From: JABAAI01 sp965242745 | GTDB taxonomy: Bacteria; Spirochaetota; Leptospiria; Leptospirales; Leptonemataceae | Assembly (NCBI GenBank): GCA_965242745.1 | Contig: CBDETG010000107.1 | Span: 1 to 64,000, forward strand | Length of the DNA stretch: 64,000 bases | Direction of reading: 5' to 3' | In this document: in pieces, positions 26,838 through 33,993 of the stretch | How positions within the stretch are numbered: the first letter of the stretch is position 1 | Layout: each line of letters opens with the position of its first letter | The notes under the pieces: generated by a model | Seen by the model: only the letters and a program-made list of their open reading frames with translations | What the model was told of the DNA's origin: nothing | The model's database searches: none | Made by a program: the position numbers and the translations under genes

Positions 26838-27535
26838 AGCAATAAGGATTTTTCTATGTATAGCAAAATCTAAAATGCAAAGCTTCTTAGGCCGCAGTGA
26901 AAATGCTGTCAAAACGCAAATATGGATTGCGCTTATCCTTTACATTTTACTATGGGGAATATAGCATATCCTCACAATTCCTTACTGGAGTTTCTTGTAT
27001 ATTTGAAAGAACGAATGTTTCTGCCAGACCCAAATATAAAGTTTTCGAAACAAAGCCCCGCCAGATTTACAGGTAAGGCTCTTTGATTTTGGGAAAATGC
27101 GCATGAACCGAAGGAAGGATCAAGCTATGGCTTGACAAGTCTGTTTTTTGTCCTTGACGCTTTATCAAGTTACTGTTTATTCTGTCCTTGGAATAGCGGG
27201 GCTTTGCGCCCGGGGGGACAGAACAGCGTCTTGCTAGCTTGGCTTTACTTTTAAGTTAAGTGTCGCATCGGCTGGGCTTGTGTGACTCTTTCCCGCTATT
27301 CCCACTCCTGCCTTGGTCTTAGCGCCCGGCTAGCTGCTTTTTCCTTGACTTTTGCAGGGCATGTTATAGCTTGAAATTGTGAAACGAATAAGAACTTTTT
27401 TATGCTGTTTGCAGTGTTGGCCTTGCCTGCTAGTATCCTAAGTAAGCCAAGCACAATCCACTGCGAATATAAGGTAATCATAGAATACAACAGTGATGGC
27501 GCAAAGCGCAGTGTACTTTCCTATACTTTACTAAG
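26838..27535. other. Intergenic region with decayed copy of a small secreted-protein gene
   Basis: No intact gene in 698 bp. At 27340-27440 the sequence parallels the leader and start of the small gene at 28556: CCTTGACTTTTGCAGGGCA against GCTTGACTTATTCAGGGCA, and GAATAAGAACTTTTTTATG against GCAATAAGGACTTTTGTATG. The downstream frame soon hits stops. This suggests a duplicated unit, one copy decayed. Confidence 0.45.
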
Positions 27536-28396
27536 ATGAGCACAGCAGCAAAAGCAATAGAGCTGGTAGACAGCTTGATAGAAGCCAATATACCCAAGCT
27601 GGTAGCTACGCAGTTAGTAGGCTATGTAGATAGCAAAGAAGGCCATAAGGAGGAGATACTGGCTCAAGTAAAAAGTGTAGATAACAAAGTAGATGCCTTA
27701 GATAACAAAGTAGATGCCTTAGATAACAAAGTAGATGCCCTAGATAATAAAGTAGATAACAAAGTAGATGCCTTAGATAATAAAGTAGATGCCCTAGATA
27801 ACAAAGTAGATGCCCTAGATAACAAAGTAAATGACTTAGATAATAAAGTAGATGCCCTAGATAACAAAGTACATGACTTAGATAATAAAGTACATGACTT
27901 AAACAACAAAGTACATGACTTAGATAATAAAGTACATGACTTAAACAACAAAGTACATGACTTAGATAATAAAGTACATGACTTAAACAACAAAGTACAT
28001 GACTTAGATAATAAAGTACATGACTTAAACAACAAAGTACATGACTTAGATAATAAAGTAAATGCTTTAAACAACAAAGTACATGACTTAGATAATAAAG
28101 TACATGACTTAAACAACAAAGTACATGCTTTAGGCAACAAAGTAGATGCCTTAGATAACAAAGTAGATGCCTTAGATAACAAAGTAGATGGCATAGATAA
28201 GAGACTTGGGAAAGTAGAAACAAAGATAGGATTGCTAATGTGGCTTATTGGAATAGGCGCTATGATTATTGGAGTAGGTTTTGTGTGGCTAAGGGACGAC
28301 ATGAAGGACCTGAAAGCTGACATGCGAGACCTAAACGCAAAGCTGGATCAGATTATACAAAACCAAGCGCAGGCAAAGCCAAGCTCACAGAAATAG
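27536..28396 (+). CDS. Heptad-repeat coiled-coil membrane protein
   Basis: 286 aa. N-terminal about 45 residues resemble coiled-coil proteins of DUF1640 type (ELVDSLIEANIPKLVATQLV). Residues about 46-215 are a run of 7-residue repeats (LDNKVDA, LDNKVHD, LNNKVHD) encoded by 21-bp units, forming a long continuous coiled coil. One membrane segment (WLIGIGAMIIGVGFVW, about 233-250) and a charged C-terminus follow. The gene sits in the block that separates yidD from yidC. The function is unknown; trimeric fibre-like or tether roles are guesses. Confidence 0.75.
   Translation: MSTAAKAIELVDSLIEANIPKLVATQLVGYVDSKEGHKEEILAQVKSVDNKVDALDNKVDALDNKVDALDNKVDNKVDALDNKVDALDNKVDALDNKVNDLDNKVDALDNKVHDLDNKVHDLNNKVHDLDNKVHDLNNKVHDLDNKVHDLNNKVHDLDNKVHDLNNKVHDLDNKVNALNNKVHDLDNKVHDLNNKVHALGNKVDALDNKVDALDNKVDGIDKRLGKVETKIGLLMWLIGIGAMIIGVGFVWLRDDMKDLKADMRDLNAKLDQIIQNQAQAKPSSQK
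27680..28190. repeat. 21-bp coding repeats with 42-bp higher order
   Basis: About 24 units of GATAACAAAGTAGATGCCTTA and variants. In the middle part two variants alternate (LDNKVHD then LNNKVHD), giving a 42-bp period. Units keep frame, so length can vary freely. Confidence 0.92.
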
Positions 28397-28555
28397 CCTG
28401 CTTTTACTTGACTCTGCAAGGGGCCAGCAGGCCTGTCTCTTAATAGCTGCAGTACAGTGTTTACTTAGCCATTGCGGCGCAAAGCTATGGTATTCTTTTG
28501 TGTTCTTTCATACTTTCTTGCTTGACTTATTCAGGGCACACGAAAGCCTTTATTT

Positions 28556-28750
28556 ATGAGCGCAATAAGGACTTTTGTATGTATACTTGCGGCGCCGGCC
28601 TGCCTTGCCTGCGCAAGTGATGGCGATAGTAATACGCAAGATAACGCGTATGCTTGCAAAGCAGGCGATTATGATAAATGCGATGACAGATTAAGAGACT
28701 ATACGCTGGAATGTCATAGTAATGGCAAAACGGTAAAACGCATAAACTAA
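28556..28750 (+). CDS. Small Cys-containing secreted or lipoprotein
   Basis: 64 aa. Residues 1-20 look like a signal sequence ending in CLACAS; a lipobox Cys at residue 16 or 19 is possible. The mature part is acidic with Cys at about 34, 42 and 53. Promoter-like TTGAC at about 28520 and an AAGGCC stretch lie upstream. A decayed relative occurs at 27378. No family recognised. Confidence 0.45.
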   Translation: MSAIRTFVCILAAPACLACASDGDSNTQDNAYACKAGDYDKCDDRLRDYTLECHSNGKTVKRIN

Positions 28751-28760
28751 GCTGCTGATA

Positions 28761-28883
28761 ATGAAGAACATGACAGAAAGGCAAAAAGGCATCGACTGGA
28801 TCAGAAATCAGCTCGACCATGCTGCCAGCAAGGGGCTGGGCGCAAAAGCTGCGTTCAGAAAGGGGGGCAAAAAGCCGCTATGA
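28761..28883 (+). CDS. Possible 40-residue protein overlapping the yidC start
   Basis: The ATG at 28761 opens a 40-codon frame rich in Lys, Arg and Gly (starts MKNMTERQKGIDWIRNQLDH). Its stop overlaps the yidC start (ATGA), as in coupled genes. No homologue comes to mind; it may be a leader peptide or the fused remnant of a longer gene. Confidence 0.3.
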   Translation: MKNMTERQKGIDWIRNQLDHAASKGLGAKAAFRKGGKKPL

Positions 28884-30907
28884 GTTCTGCTGCTTCTACC
28901 CCGCAAGGCTTTCGCTTTCTGCCTATTGTCTTCTTTGCTTTGCTGGCTGTGACTCTGCTTGAGTACTTCAGCTCCTCCAAGCAGGAGCCCCCCCCCAAGA
29001 ACGAAGAAAACTCAGAGCAAAGCCCGCAGGCGGGGGGGGGCTTGCAAGTCTCCTCCCCTGATAAAACTGCGCAAAAGCAGCAAGGCGCCCATGATTTTCG
29101 TTTTGCTAAGGGCAGAGAGCAAAAGCATATGGTAAACACGCATAAATACCTTGCGGTCCTGAGTACAGAAGGGGGGCGCATCCAAGCGCTCTATATCAAA
29201 AGCCACGAGAAACTGGCGCTGCCTAAGAAAGTGATCGCAGCAAGCAAGGACCCCATCGCCGCAAAGTATCAGGCCCTTGAGATCACGCGGGGCAATGGCA
29301 TGGATTTTCAACCTCATCTCTATTATTCAGCTTCCCGCTCTTCCCAGTTAGGGAGCCCTCCCTTAAATAAGGCAGCCTTTCGCCTTAGTTCTTACAAGAC
29401 CTACGAGGAAGCGGGGATCACAGAATTGCATTACACGTTGCCCCTGCGCTTTCGTTCCTTTCGCCTAGAGCTGACTAAGCATTACCGCTTTTATGATAAG
29501 GAGCATTATTTCCGCCAGATCACAGTCCTGCGTAATTTAGAAAGGCGCGAGTTTCATCTTGGCTTTCGCATCAATGGCAAAGACTACTATGGGGACCTCT
29601 ACTATAAGCCCTTTGGCGATCTGGGCTCTACGGAAGGAAGCTCAGCAGGGGCTGCCGGCGCAATGCTTGGAGGAGCTGGGAAGTTTTTCTATTACAACAA
29701 GGAGTTAATAAAGCGCAGCGACTTCTATCAGTCTGCCGGGGGAGGATGCTCTTTCCCAGCAGGCTGCACCTCGCCCGATATGGACGGCCCGTATTCGTAT
29801 TTTACGCAGTCTCCCGATTCGCTTGTCTTTATGGGAAGCCATAGCCGTTATTTTTTCGCCTACGCTGAGTTTTTAGCCCCGGAGCAAGGCCACATACATC
29901 GCCCAGATGGCTATCTTTACAAGAACCAAACTGATCCCGAAGGCAAAGAATCTATGACGGCAGTCTTTTCCCATTTTCGCTTGGCTCCTCGAAAGAGCGC
30001 CCGTCTCGACATAGGAGATGCCCAAAGCCTTCTTACTCCAGAAGGCAGCTTGGAGAGCGCAGCTGCAGGAAAAGGTCCTCAGCTTAGGGTCTTGCAAAGG
30101 GAACGCAGCGACGCTCTTATCTTGGATTCAAAAGTCTATGTGGGCCCGCGTTCCCCTGAGAGCCATCGCTTTGTCAATCCTGCCTTGATGCAGGCGGTTT
30201 TTGGGATAGAAGAGCCTAATCAGGAAGCGGAAGAAAGCATACATTACTCAGCCTATACCGCCTTTTTTTCAGGGATTCAGGACCTTATTGTGCAGATCAT
30301 GCGATGGCTTTACCAATATACGGGAAACTATGGCTGGGCTATCATTCTTATTGCTTTAGCTTTGAAACTGCTTACTTTCCCACTAAATCAAATGCAGGTT
30401 AAGAGCATGCAGCGCATGTCTGCTCTTCGCCCAGAGTTAGATCATATCAATAAACAATATGCAAATAATCCTCAGGAACGGCAAAAGAAAACGATGCTCC
30501 TTTTTAGGAAGCATAAAGTAAATCCTGCCAAAGGATGCCTTCCTATGCTTATACAAATGCCGGTTTTTGTCGGGCTGTACAGCGCCTTCTCAGCCTCCAT
30601 AGAACTCTGGCAAAGCCCTTTTCTTTTTTGGATAGAAGACCTTTCGCAGCCTGATAGTATAGCTCATATAGCTTATCTGGATATGCACATTCGCATACTG
30701 CCTATTTTAATGGCAGTATCGCAAATAGTCTACCAGCGCTTTAGCAGTATGAGCGCAGACCCTCAGCAAAAGATGATCATGTACATTATGCCTGTCATGA
30801 TGCTGTTCTTTTTTTGGCAGATTCCCAGTGGAGTAACCCTGTATTGGACTGTACAAAATTTGATCTCTATTGTGTGGCATCAGATCTCGAATATATCTTT
30901 TAAGTAA
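28880..30907 (+). CDS. yidC: Membrane protein insertase YidC
   Basis: 675 aa. Inserts proteins into the inner membrane, alone or with Sec. TM1 is at about residues 8-28, followed by a low-complexity linker and the large periplasmic beta domain (about 90-420). The conserved C-terminal insertase domain has NYGWAIILIALALKLL, FPLNQMQVKSMQRM, KGCLPMLIQMPVFVGLYSA and FFFWQIPSGVTLYWTVQNLISI. The linker is encoded across a C9 run (28988-28996) and a G9 run (29032-29040), unusual in an essential gene. khpB follows. Confidence 0.95.
   Translation: MSSAASTPQGFRFLPIVFFALLAVTLLEYFSSSKQEPPPKNEENSEQSPQAGGGLQVSSPDKTAQKQQGAHDFRFAKGREQKHMVNTHKYLAVLSTEGGRIQALYIKSHEKLALPKKVIAASKDPIAAKYQALEITRGNGMDFQPHLYYSASRSSQLGSPPLNKAAFRLSSYKTYEEAGITELHYTLPLRFRSFRLELTKHYRFYDKEHYFRQITVLRNLERREFHLGFRINGKDYYGDLYYKPFGDLGSTEGSSAGAAGAMLGGAGKFFYYNKELIKRSDFYQSAGGGCSFPAGCTSPDMDGPYSYFTQSPDSLVFMGSHSRYFFAYAEFLAPEQGHIHRPDGYLYKNQTDPEGKESMTAVFSHFRLAPRKSARLDIGDAQSLLTPEGSLESAAAGKGPQLRVLQRERSDALILDSKVYVGPRSPESHRFVNPALMQAVFGIEEPNQEAEESIHYSAYTAFFSGIQDLIVQIMRWLYQYTGNYGWAIILIALALKLLTFPLNQMQVKSMQRMSALRPELDHINKQYANNPQERQKKTMLLFRKHKVNPAKGCLPMLIQMPVFVGLYSAFSASIELWQSPFLFWIEDLSQPDSIAHIAYLDMHIRILPILMAVSQIVYQRFSSMSADPQQKMIMYIMPVMMLFFFWQIPSGVTLYWTVQNLISIVWHQISNISFK
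28988..29040. repeat. C9 and G9 homopolymer runs inside yidC
   Basis: Nine C at 28988-28996 and nine G at 29032-29040 lie in the linker after the first membrane helix. Slippage in either would truncate YidC early; a compensating pair would keep frame with an altered linker. Confidence 0.85.
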
Positions 30908-30984
30908 AGGGAAAATATGTGATGTGAAATAGAGCTGTACTTGGGATATTCCTTTTTCTAAGCAGCTCTTATATGGAGGATAAA

Positions 30985-31950
30985 ATGTTACCTTATTTAT
31001 TGGAATGTGAAGCCAAAACGAAAGCAGAAGCAGAAGAGAAATCTCTCGAGATATTGCAAATGCAGGCGGAGGAGGTGGAACTAGAATTAGTGCAGAACAC
31101 AGGCGGCTTACGGCGCTTGTTTAAGTCTTCTCCCGTTGTCTTGCGGGCAAGACCGAGGCGCAAGGACATAAGGCAGGAGGCTGCTATTCGAGGAGTAGTG
31201 TACACCTTTTTGCATAAACTGCAAGTGCCGGGAGATATAAGCCATATAAGCGAAGAAGATGATCATTTTTATGTGGACTTGCATTCGAAACACCCCCCCG
31301 CTTTAATAGGGAGGCACGGGCGAACTTTGGATGCCTTCCAGTTTCTCGTAAATCTTATTGTTGCCAAATGGGTATACAAAAGTAAGCGCGTTGTCTTGGA
31401 TGTCTCTGATTATAGGAAAAGACGCCGCAAGACTTTGGAGACAGTGGCCTTCAAGGCTGCAAATAAGGCAGATCAAAGCGGCCGTCCCTTAGTTTTGAAT
31501 TATCTGAGCCCCTACGAAAGGCGCATCATTCATCTGCTGCTCGAAGAAGATGCGCGGGTTTATACAGAATCTATCGGAACAAGCGTTTACAAACGCCTGC
31601 GAGTCATACCCAAAGAAGCAAGAAAAAGTGATAGAAAAAGTGATAAATACCTAGATGATGAAGACTATGATTCTAAGGAAGACCATGATCCTAACGAAGA
31701 CTATGATTCTAACGAAGACCATGATGCTGAAGGCTATGATTCTAACGAAGACTATGATTCTAAGGAAGACCATGATCCTAACGAAGACTATGATTCTAAC
31801 GAAGACCATGATCCTAACGAAGACTATGATTCTAAGGAAGACCATGATCCTAACGAAGACTATGATTCTAAGGAAGACCATGATGCTGAAGACCATGATT
31901 CTAAGGAGGATTATGATCCTAAGGAAAGCCATACAAAAGAAGATAGCTGA
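30985..31950 (+). CDS. khpB: RNA-binding protein KhpB/EloR (Jag) with acidic repeat tail
   Basis: 321 aa from ATG 30985, chosen because GGAGGA lies 5 bp upstream; ATG 30973 is inside that site. The Jag N-terminal domain (about 1-50) is followed by a KH domain with the GRHGRTLDAFQFLVN loop and an R3H domain (RKTLETVAFKAANKADQSGR, then LSPYERRIIHLLL). After about residue 212 comes a tail of 5-6-residue acidic repeats (DYDSNE, DHDPNE, DYDSKE). KhpB usually acts in cell elongation and translation control and sits after yidC. The tail is not part of the family. Confidence 0.93.
   Translation: MLPYLLECEAKTKAEAEEKSLEILQMQAEEVELELVQNTGGLRRLFKSSPVVLRARPRRKDIRQEAAIRGVVYTFLHKLQVPGDISHISEEDDHFYVDLHSKHPPALIGRHGRTLDAFQFLVNLIVAKWVYKSKRVVLDVSDYRKRRRKTLETVAFKAANKADQSGRPLVLNYLSPYERRIIHLLLEEDARVYTESIGTSVYKRLRVIPKEARKSDRKSDKYLDDEDYDSKEDHDPNEDYDSNEDHDAEGYDSNEDYDSKEDHDPNEDYDSNEDHDPNEDYDSKEDHDPNEDYDSKEDHDAEDHDSKEDYDPKESHTKEDS
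31660..31935. repeat. 18-bp coding repeats in the khpB tail
   Basis: Units such as GACTATGATTCTAACGAA and GACCATGATCCTAACGAA are repeated about 15 times, with larger alternating blocks and occasional 15-bp units, encoding DYDSNE/DHDPNE. Confidence 0.9.
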
Positions 31951-31961
31951 GGAAAAGAGAC

Positions 31962-32080
31962 TTAGAGCCGGCCTCAAAAGTAGGCTCTTGCGACACAGGC
32001 AGAGTGCTCGATGCACTCTGCACTTCGGGCACCATAAAGGTGCCCTCAGGAGGTGTCGCCATTTGGCTCCCCCTTCGTTT
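31962..32080 (+). repeat. GAGCC palindromic repeat copy with nested stems
   Basis: TTA-GAGCCGGCCTCAAAAG then TAGGCTCTTGCGACACAGG as in the other copies. GCGACAC and GGTGTCGC enclose two inner hairpins: CAGAGTGC/GCACTCTG and GGGCACC/GGTGCCC. The copy at 44030 has the same outer stem but lacks these inner stems. The right end is unclear. Confidence 0.75.
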
Positions 32081-32199
32081 CCATTTTATATCATGATAGA
32101 GCTAGAGCGCTGCCGACTCTGAGAGCATCTATGCAGCGCGATTAGTTTTTGCGATTGCTTTTTTCTTGCGCCGGGCATCTTACTTTTTCCATCTTAAGC

Positions 32200-32832
32200 A
32201 TGAGAGCAAGCAAGGAAGCACGTGTTCTGCTATGCCTTAGCTTCCCTTTCTTTTCTCTTTGGCGTTATTTTTGGCCCTGCTCTCTAGGTTCATCCAAACG
32301 ATGGCGTAAAATCATCCAGATGATTTTGCAAGAGCATTGTTATAGAGATGCTATTGAGAAACATGGCCCTTTTGAAGTCGCTCTGCATCTCACAAACGAT
32401 AGAAACATAGCGCAATTAAATGAAAGCTTTCTAGCTAAAAAAGGAGCTACAGATGTCTTAAGCTTTCCCCTTATAGCCTTTCCTCATGGCCCAGGAAGCT
32501 CTGCGCTGAGAAACAAAGCCCGCAAAGCTGCAGAAGTCTTGGAAGCTTGGCCAAGGCCTGCAGCTCACATTAGTTTAGGGGACATAGTGATCTCTTATCC
32601 AAGCTGCAAAAGAAATGCTAAAATGCAAAAAGGCAAGAAGCCGCGCAAAGAATCTATCAGAGAGGAATTTCTAAGGCTTATCATACATGCCATACTTCAT
32701 CTTTTTGGCTATGATCACGAAAAAAGCGGGAAAGATCGCATCTTAATGGAAAAAAGAGAAGAAGAAATGTTCTTATACATCATGCAGACATGCTGCAGCT
32801 GCAAAGGCCGCAAAATAGAAGCTCTTTTTTAA
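32200..32832 (+). CDS. ybeY: Endoribonuclease YbeY (rRNA maturation factor)
   Basis: 210 aa from ATG 32200; the frame is open further upstream. Zn-dependent RNase in rRNA maturation. HLTNDRNIAQLNESFLAKKGATDVLSFP is the family core, HISLGDIVIS follows, and the zinc motif HAILHLFGYDHE matches HGxLHLxGYDH except Gly to Ala. The N-terminal 40 residues are poorly conserved, so a later start is possible. The insert around AKMQKGKKPRKES is longer than usual. Confidence 0.88.
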   Translation: MRASKEARVLLCLSFPFFSLWRYFWPCSLGSSKRWRKIIQMILQEHCYRDAIEKHGPFEVALHLTNDRNIAQLNESFLAKKGATDVLSFPLIAFPHGPGSSALRNKARKAAEVLEAWPRPAAHISLGDIVISYPSCKRNAKMQKGKKPRKESIREEFLRLIIHAILHLFGYDHEKSGKDRILMEKREEEMFLYIMQTCCSCKGRKIEALF

Positions 32833-33046
32833 GTCTGCCTTCGACAAAGACAAGCAAATCGCATAATACATTTCCTAAAAGACGCTGTCTCATTAGAGAG
32901 GGAAGCCATCGTGACAGCAAGAGATGAGAGGTACAATAGAAAGCTGCCCAGATAAGAGGTGTCAATTTTTGATATGAATGAGGCAATAATTTCTTCTTGC
33001 AAAATCAGAGAAAATACTATATCTTTAAAGCAGGGGAAGCCACTTT

Positions 33047-33949
33047 ATGAGCTCTAAGAGCTTAGTACCCAGACAGGATAGGCCTAAGCAAAGTTACTTG
33101 AGACGCAGAAGGCTCTTGCTTTATCAAAGAGAAGTGCAGGACTTCATGTCTCATTATCCTAAGCTTATGGCTTATTCCCCATATCAGGCCAGCTCCTCTC
33201 AGTTAGAGAAATATCTCCGCTTACGCCTTGAGAAAGGTCTAAGTCACAAGGAACTGCGTCTGCACAAATTGGCCATAGAACATTGGCACATGCGGGAGAA
33301 GAATAGAAAAATACTTTTGCGCATCCCCACGCTGAAGGCTGTCTTCAAAGAGCTCCGGGTTATCGAGTCTGATGAATTGGAAAGACTCTTTCATAATTTC
33401 GGTATGCATCTTTGTGGACTGCTCCTGCGCCTAATCTATGCCTCAGGGCTGAGACTGGAAGAGGCCTTGCATCTACAGCGTAAAAACTTTAATTTCCAAA
33501 AAATGACGATCTATGTGCATGATGTGAAGACAGGGAAATTTCTTAGAGAGACCATTTTTTCTAAATCTTTGCTTTATGAGCTGAATATCCTAATCCAGAG
33601 CGCCAAAAGTGATGACTTTCTTTTTTCTTCGCGTAATATAAAAAGCAAAAGGAATATACCTCTAGCGCGAAGAACGCCACAGATTTTTTTGACAAATCAT
33701 TGCAAAGAGCTGGGCTTAGAAGGCCTCACCGTGCGTGCTTTGAGAGATAACTTTGCCATCCATCTTCTCAAAATGGGCATAGATTGGAGGCATGTCGCAT
33801 CACTCATGGGTCTGCGGACAAAAAAATCAGTAGAGCGTTATCAACGCTACGTTCACCCAGAAGACCTAAGCATTACTTCGCCTATGGATCATTATCAGGG
33901 CTTCCGGCACAAGCATAAGCCACCCATACATATGCTCACTACTATCTAA
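33047..33949 (+). CDS. Tyrosine recombinase/integrase family, catalytic residues partly altered
   Basis: 300 aa. The N-terminal SAM-like core-binding domain (about 20-105) precedes a catalytic domain. ASGLRLEEAL gives catalytic Arg I, and a Lys lies in VHDVKTGKF. The HxxR box reads VRALRDNFAIHLL, with Arg in place of His; the GH box reads LMGLRTKKSVERYQRY, with no His; the nucleophile Tyr is in ERYQRY. So it is a Xer/integrase relative that has lost two usual residues. GGGGAAG lies upstream. Either a host XerC/D variant or a domesticated integrase. Confidence 0.75.
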   Translation: MSSKSLVPRQDRPKQSYLRRRRLLLYQREVQDFMSHYPKLMAYSPYQASSSQLEKYLRLRLEKGLSHKELRLHKLAIEHWHMREKNRKILLRIPTLKAVFKELRVIESDELERLFHNFGMHLCGLLLRLIYASGLRLEEALHLQRKNFNFQKMTIYVHDVKTGKFLRETIFSKSLLYELNILIQSAKSDDFLFSSRNIKSKRNIPLARRTPQIFLTNHCKELGLEGLTVRALRDNFAIHLLKMGIDWRHVASLMGLRTKKSVERYQRYVHPEDLSITSPMDHYQGFRHKHKPPIHMLTTI

Positions 33950-33993
33950 GCCCTCCTTTTGCCTAAGCGAAAATAGAAGGCGCTTTAGGATGA

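Noticed and set aside
27680..28190. CRISPR-like array or antisense gene over the heptad repeats
   Set aside because: No spacers; 21-bp units are coding. The long open frames on the opposite strand are a by-product of the repeat and look like Leu/Cys/Tyr low complexity.
31651..32016. Minus-strand hydrophobic protein over the khpB tail
   Set aside because: Complement of the acidic repeats; no start or ribosome-binding signal, and it runs into the palindromic repeat.
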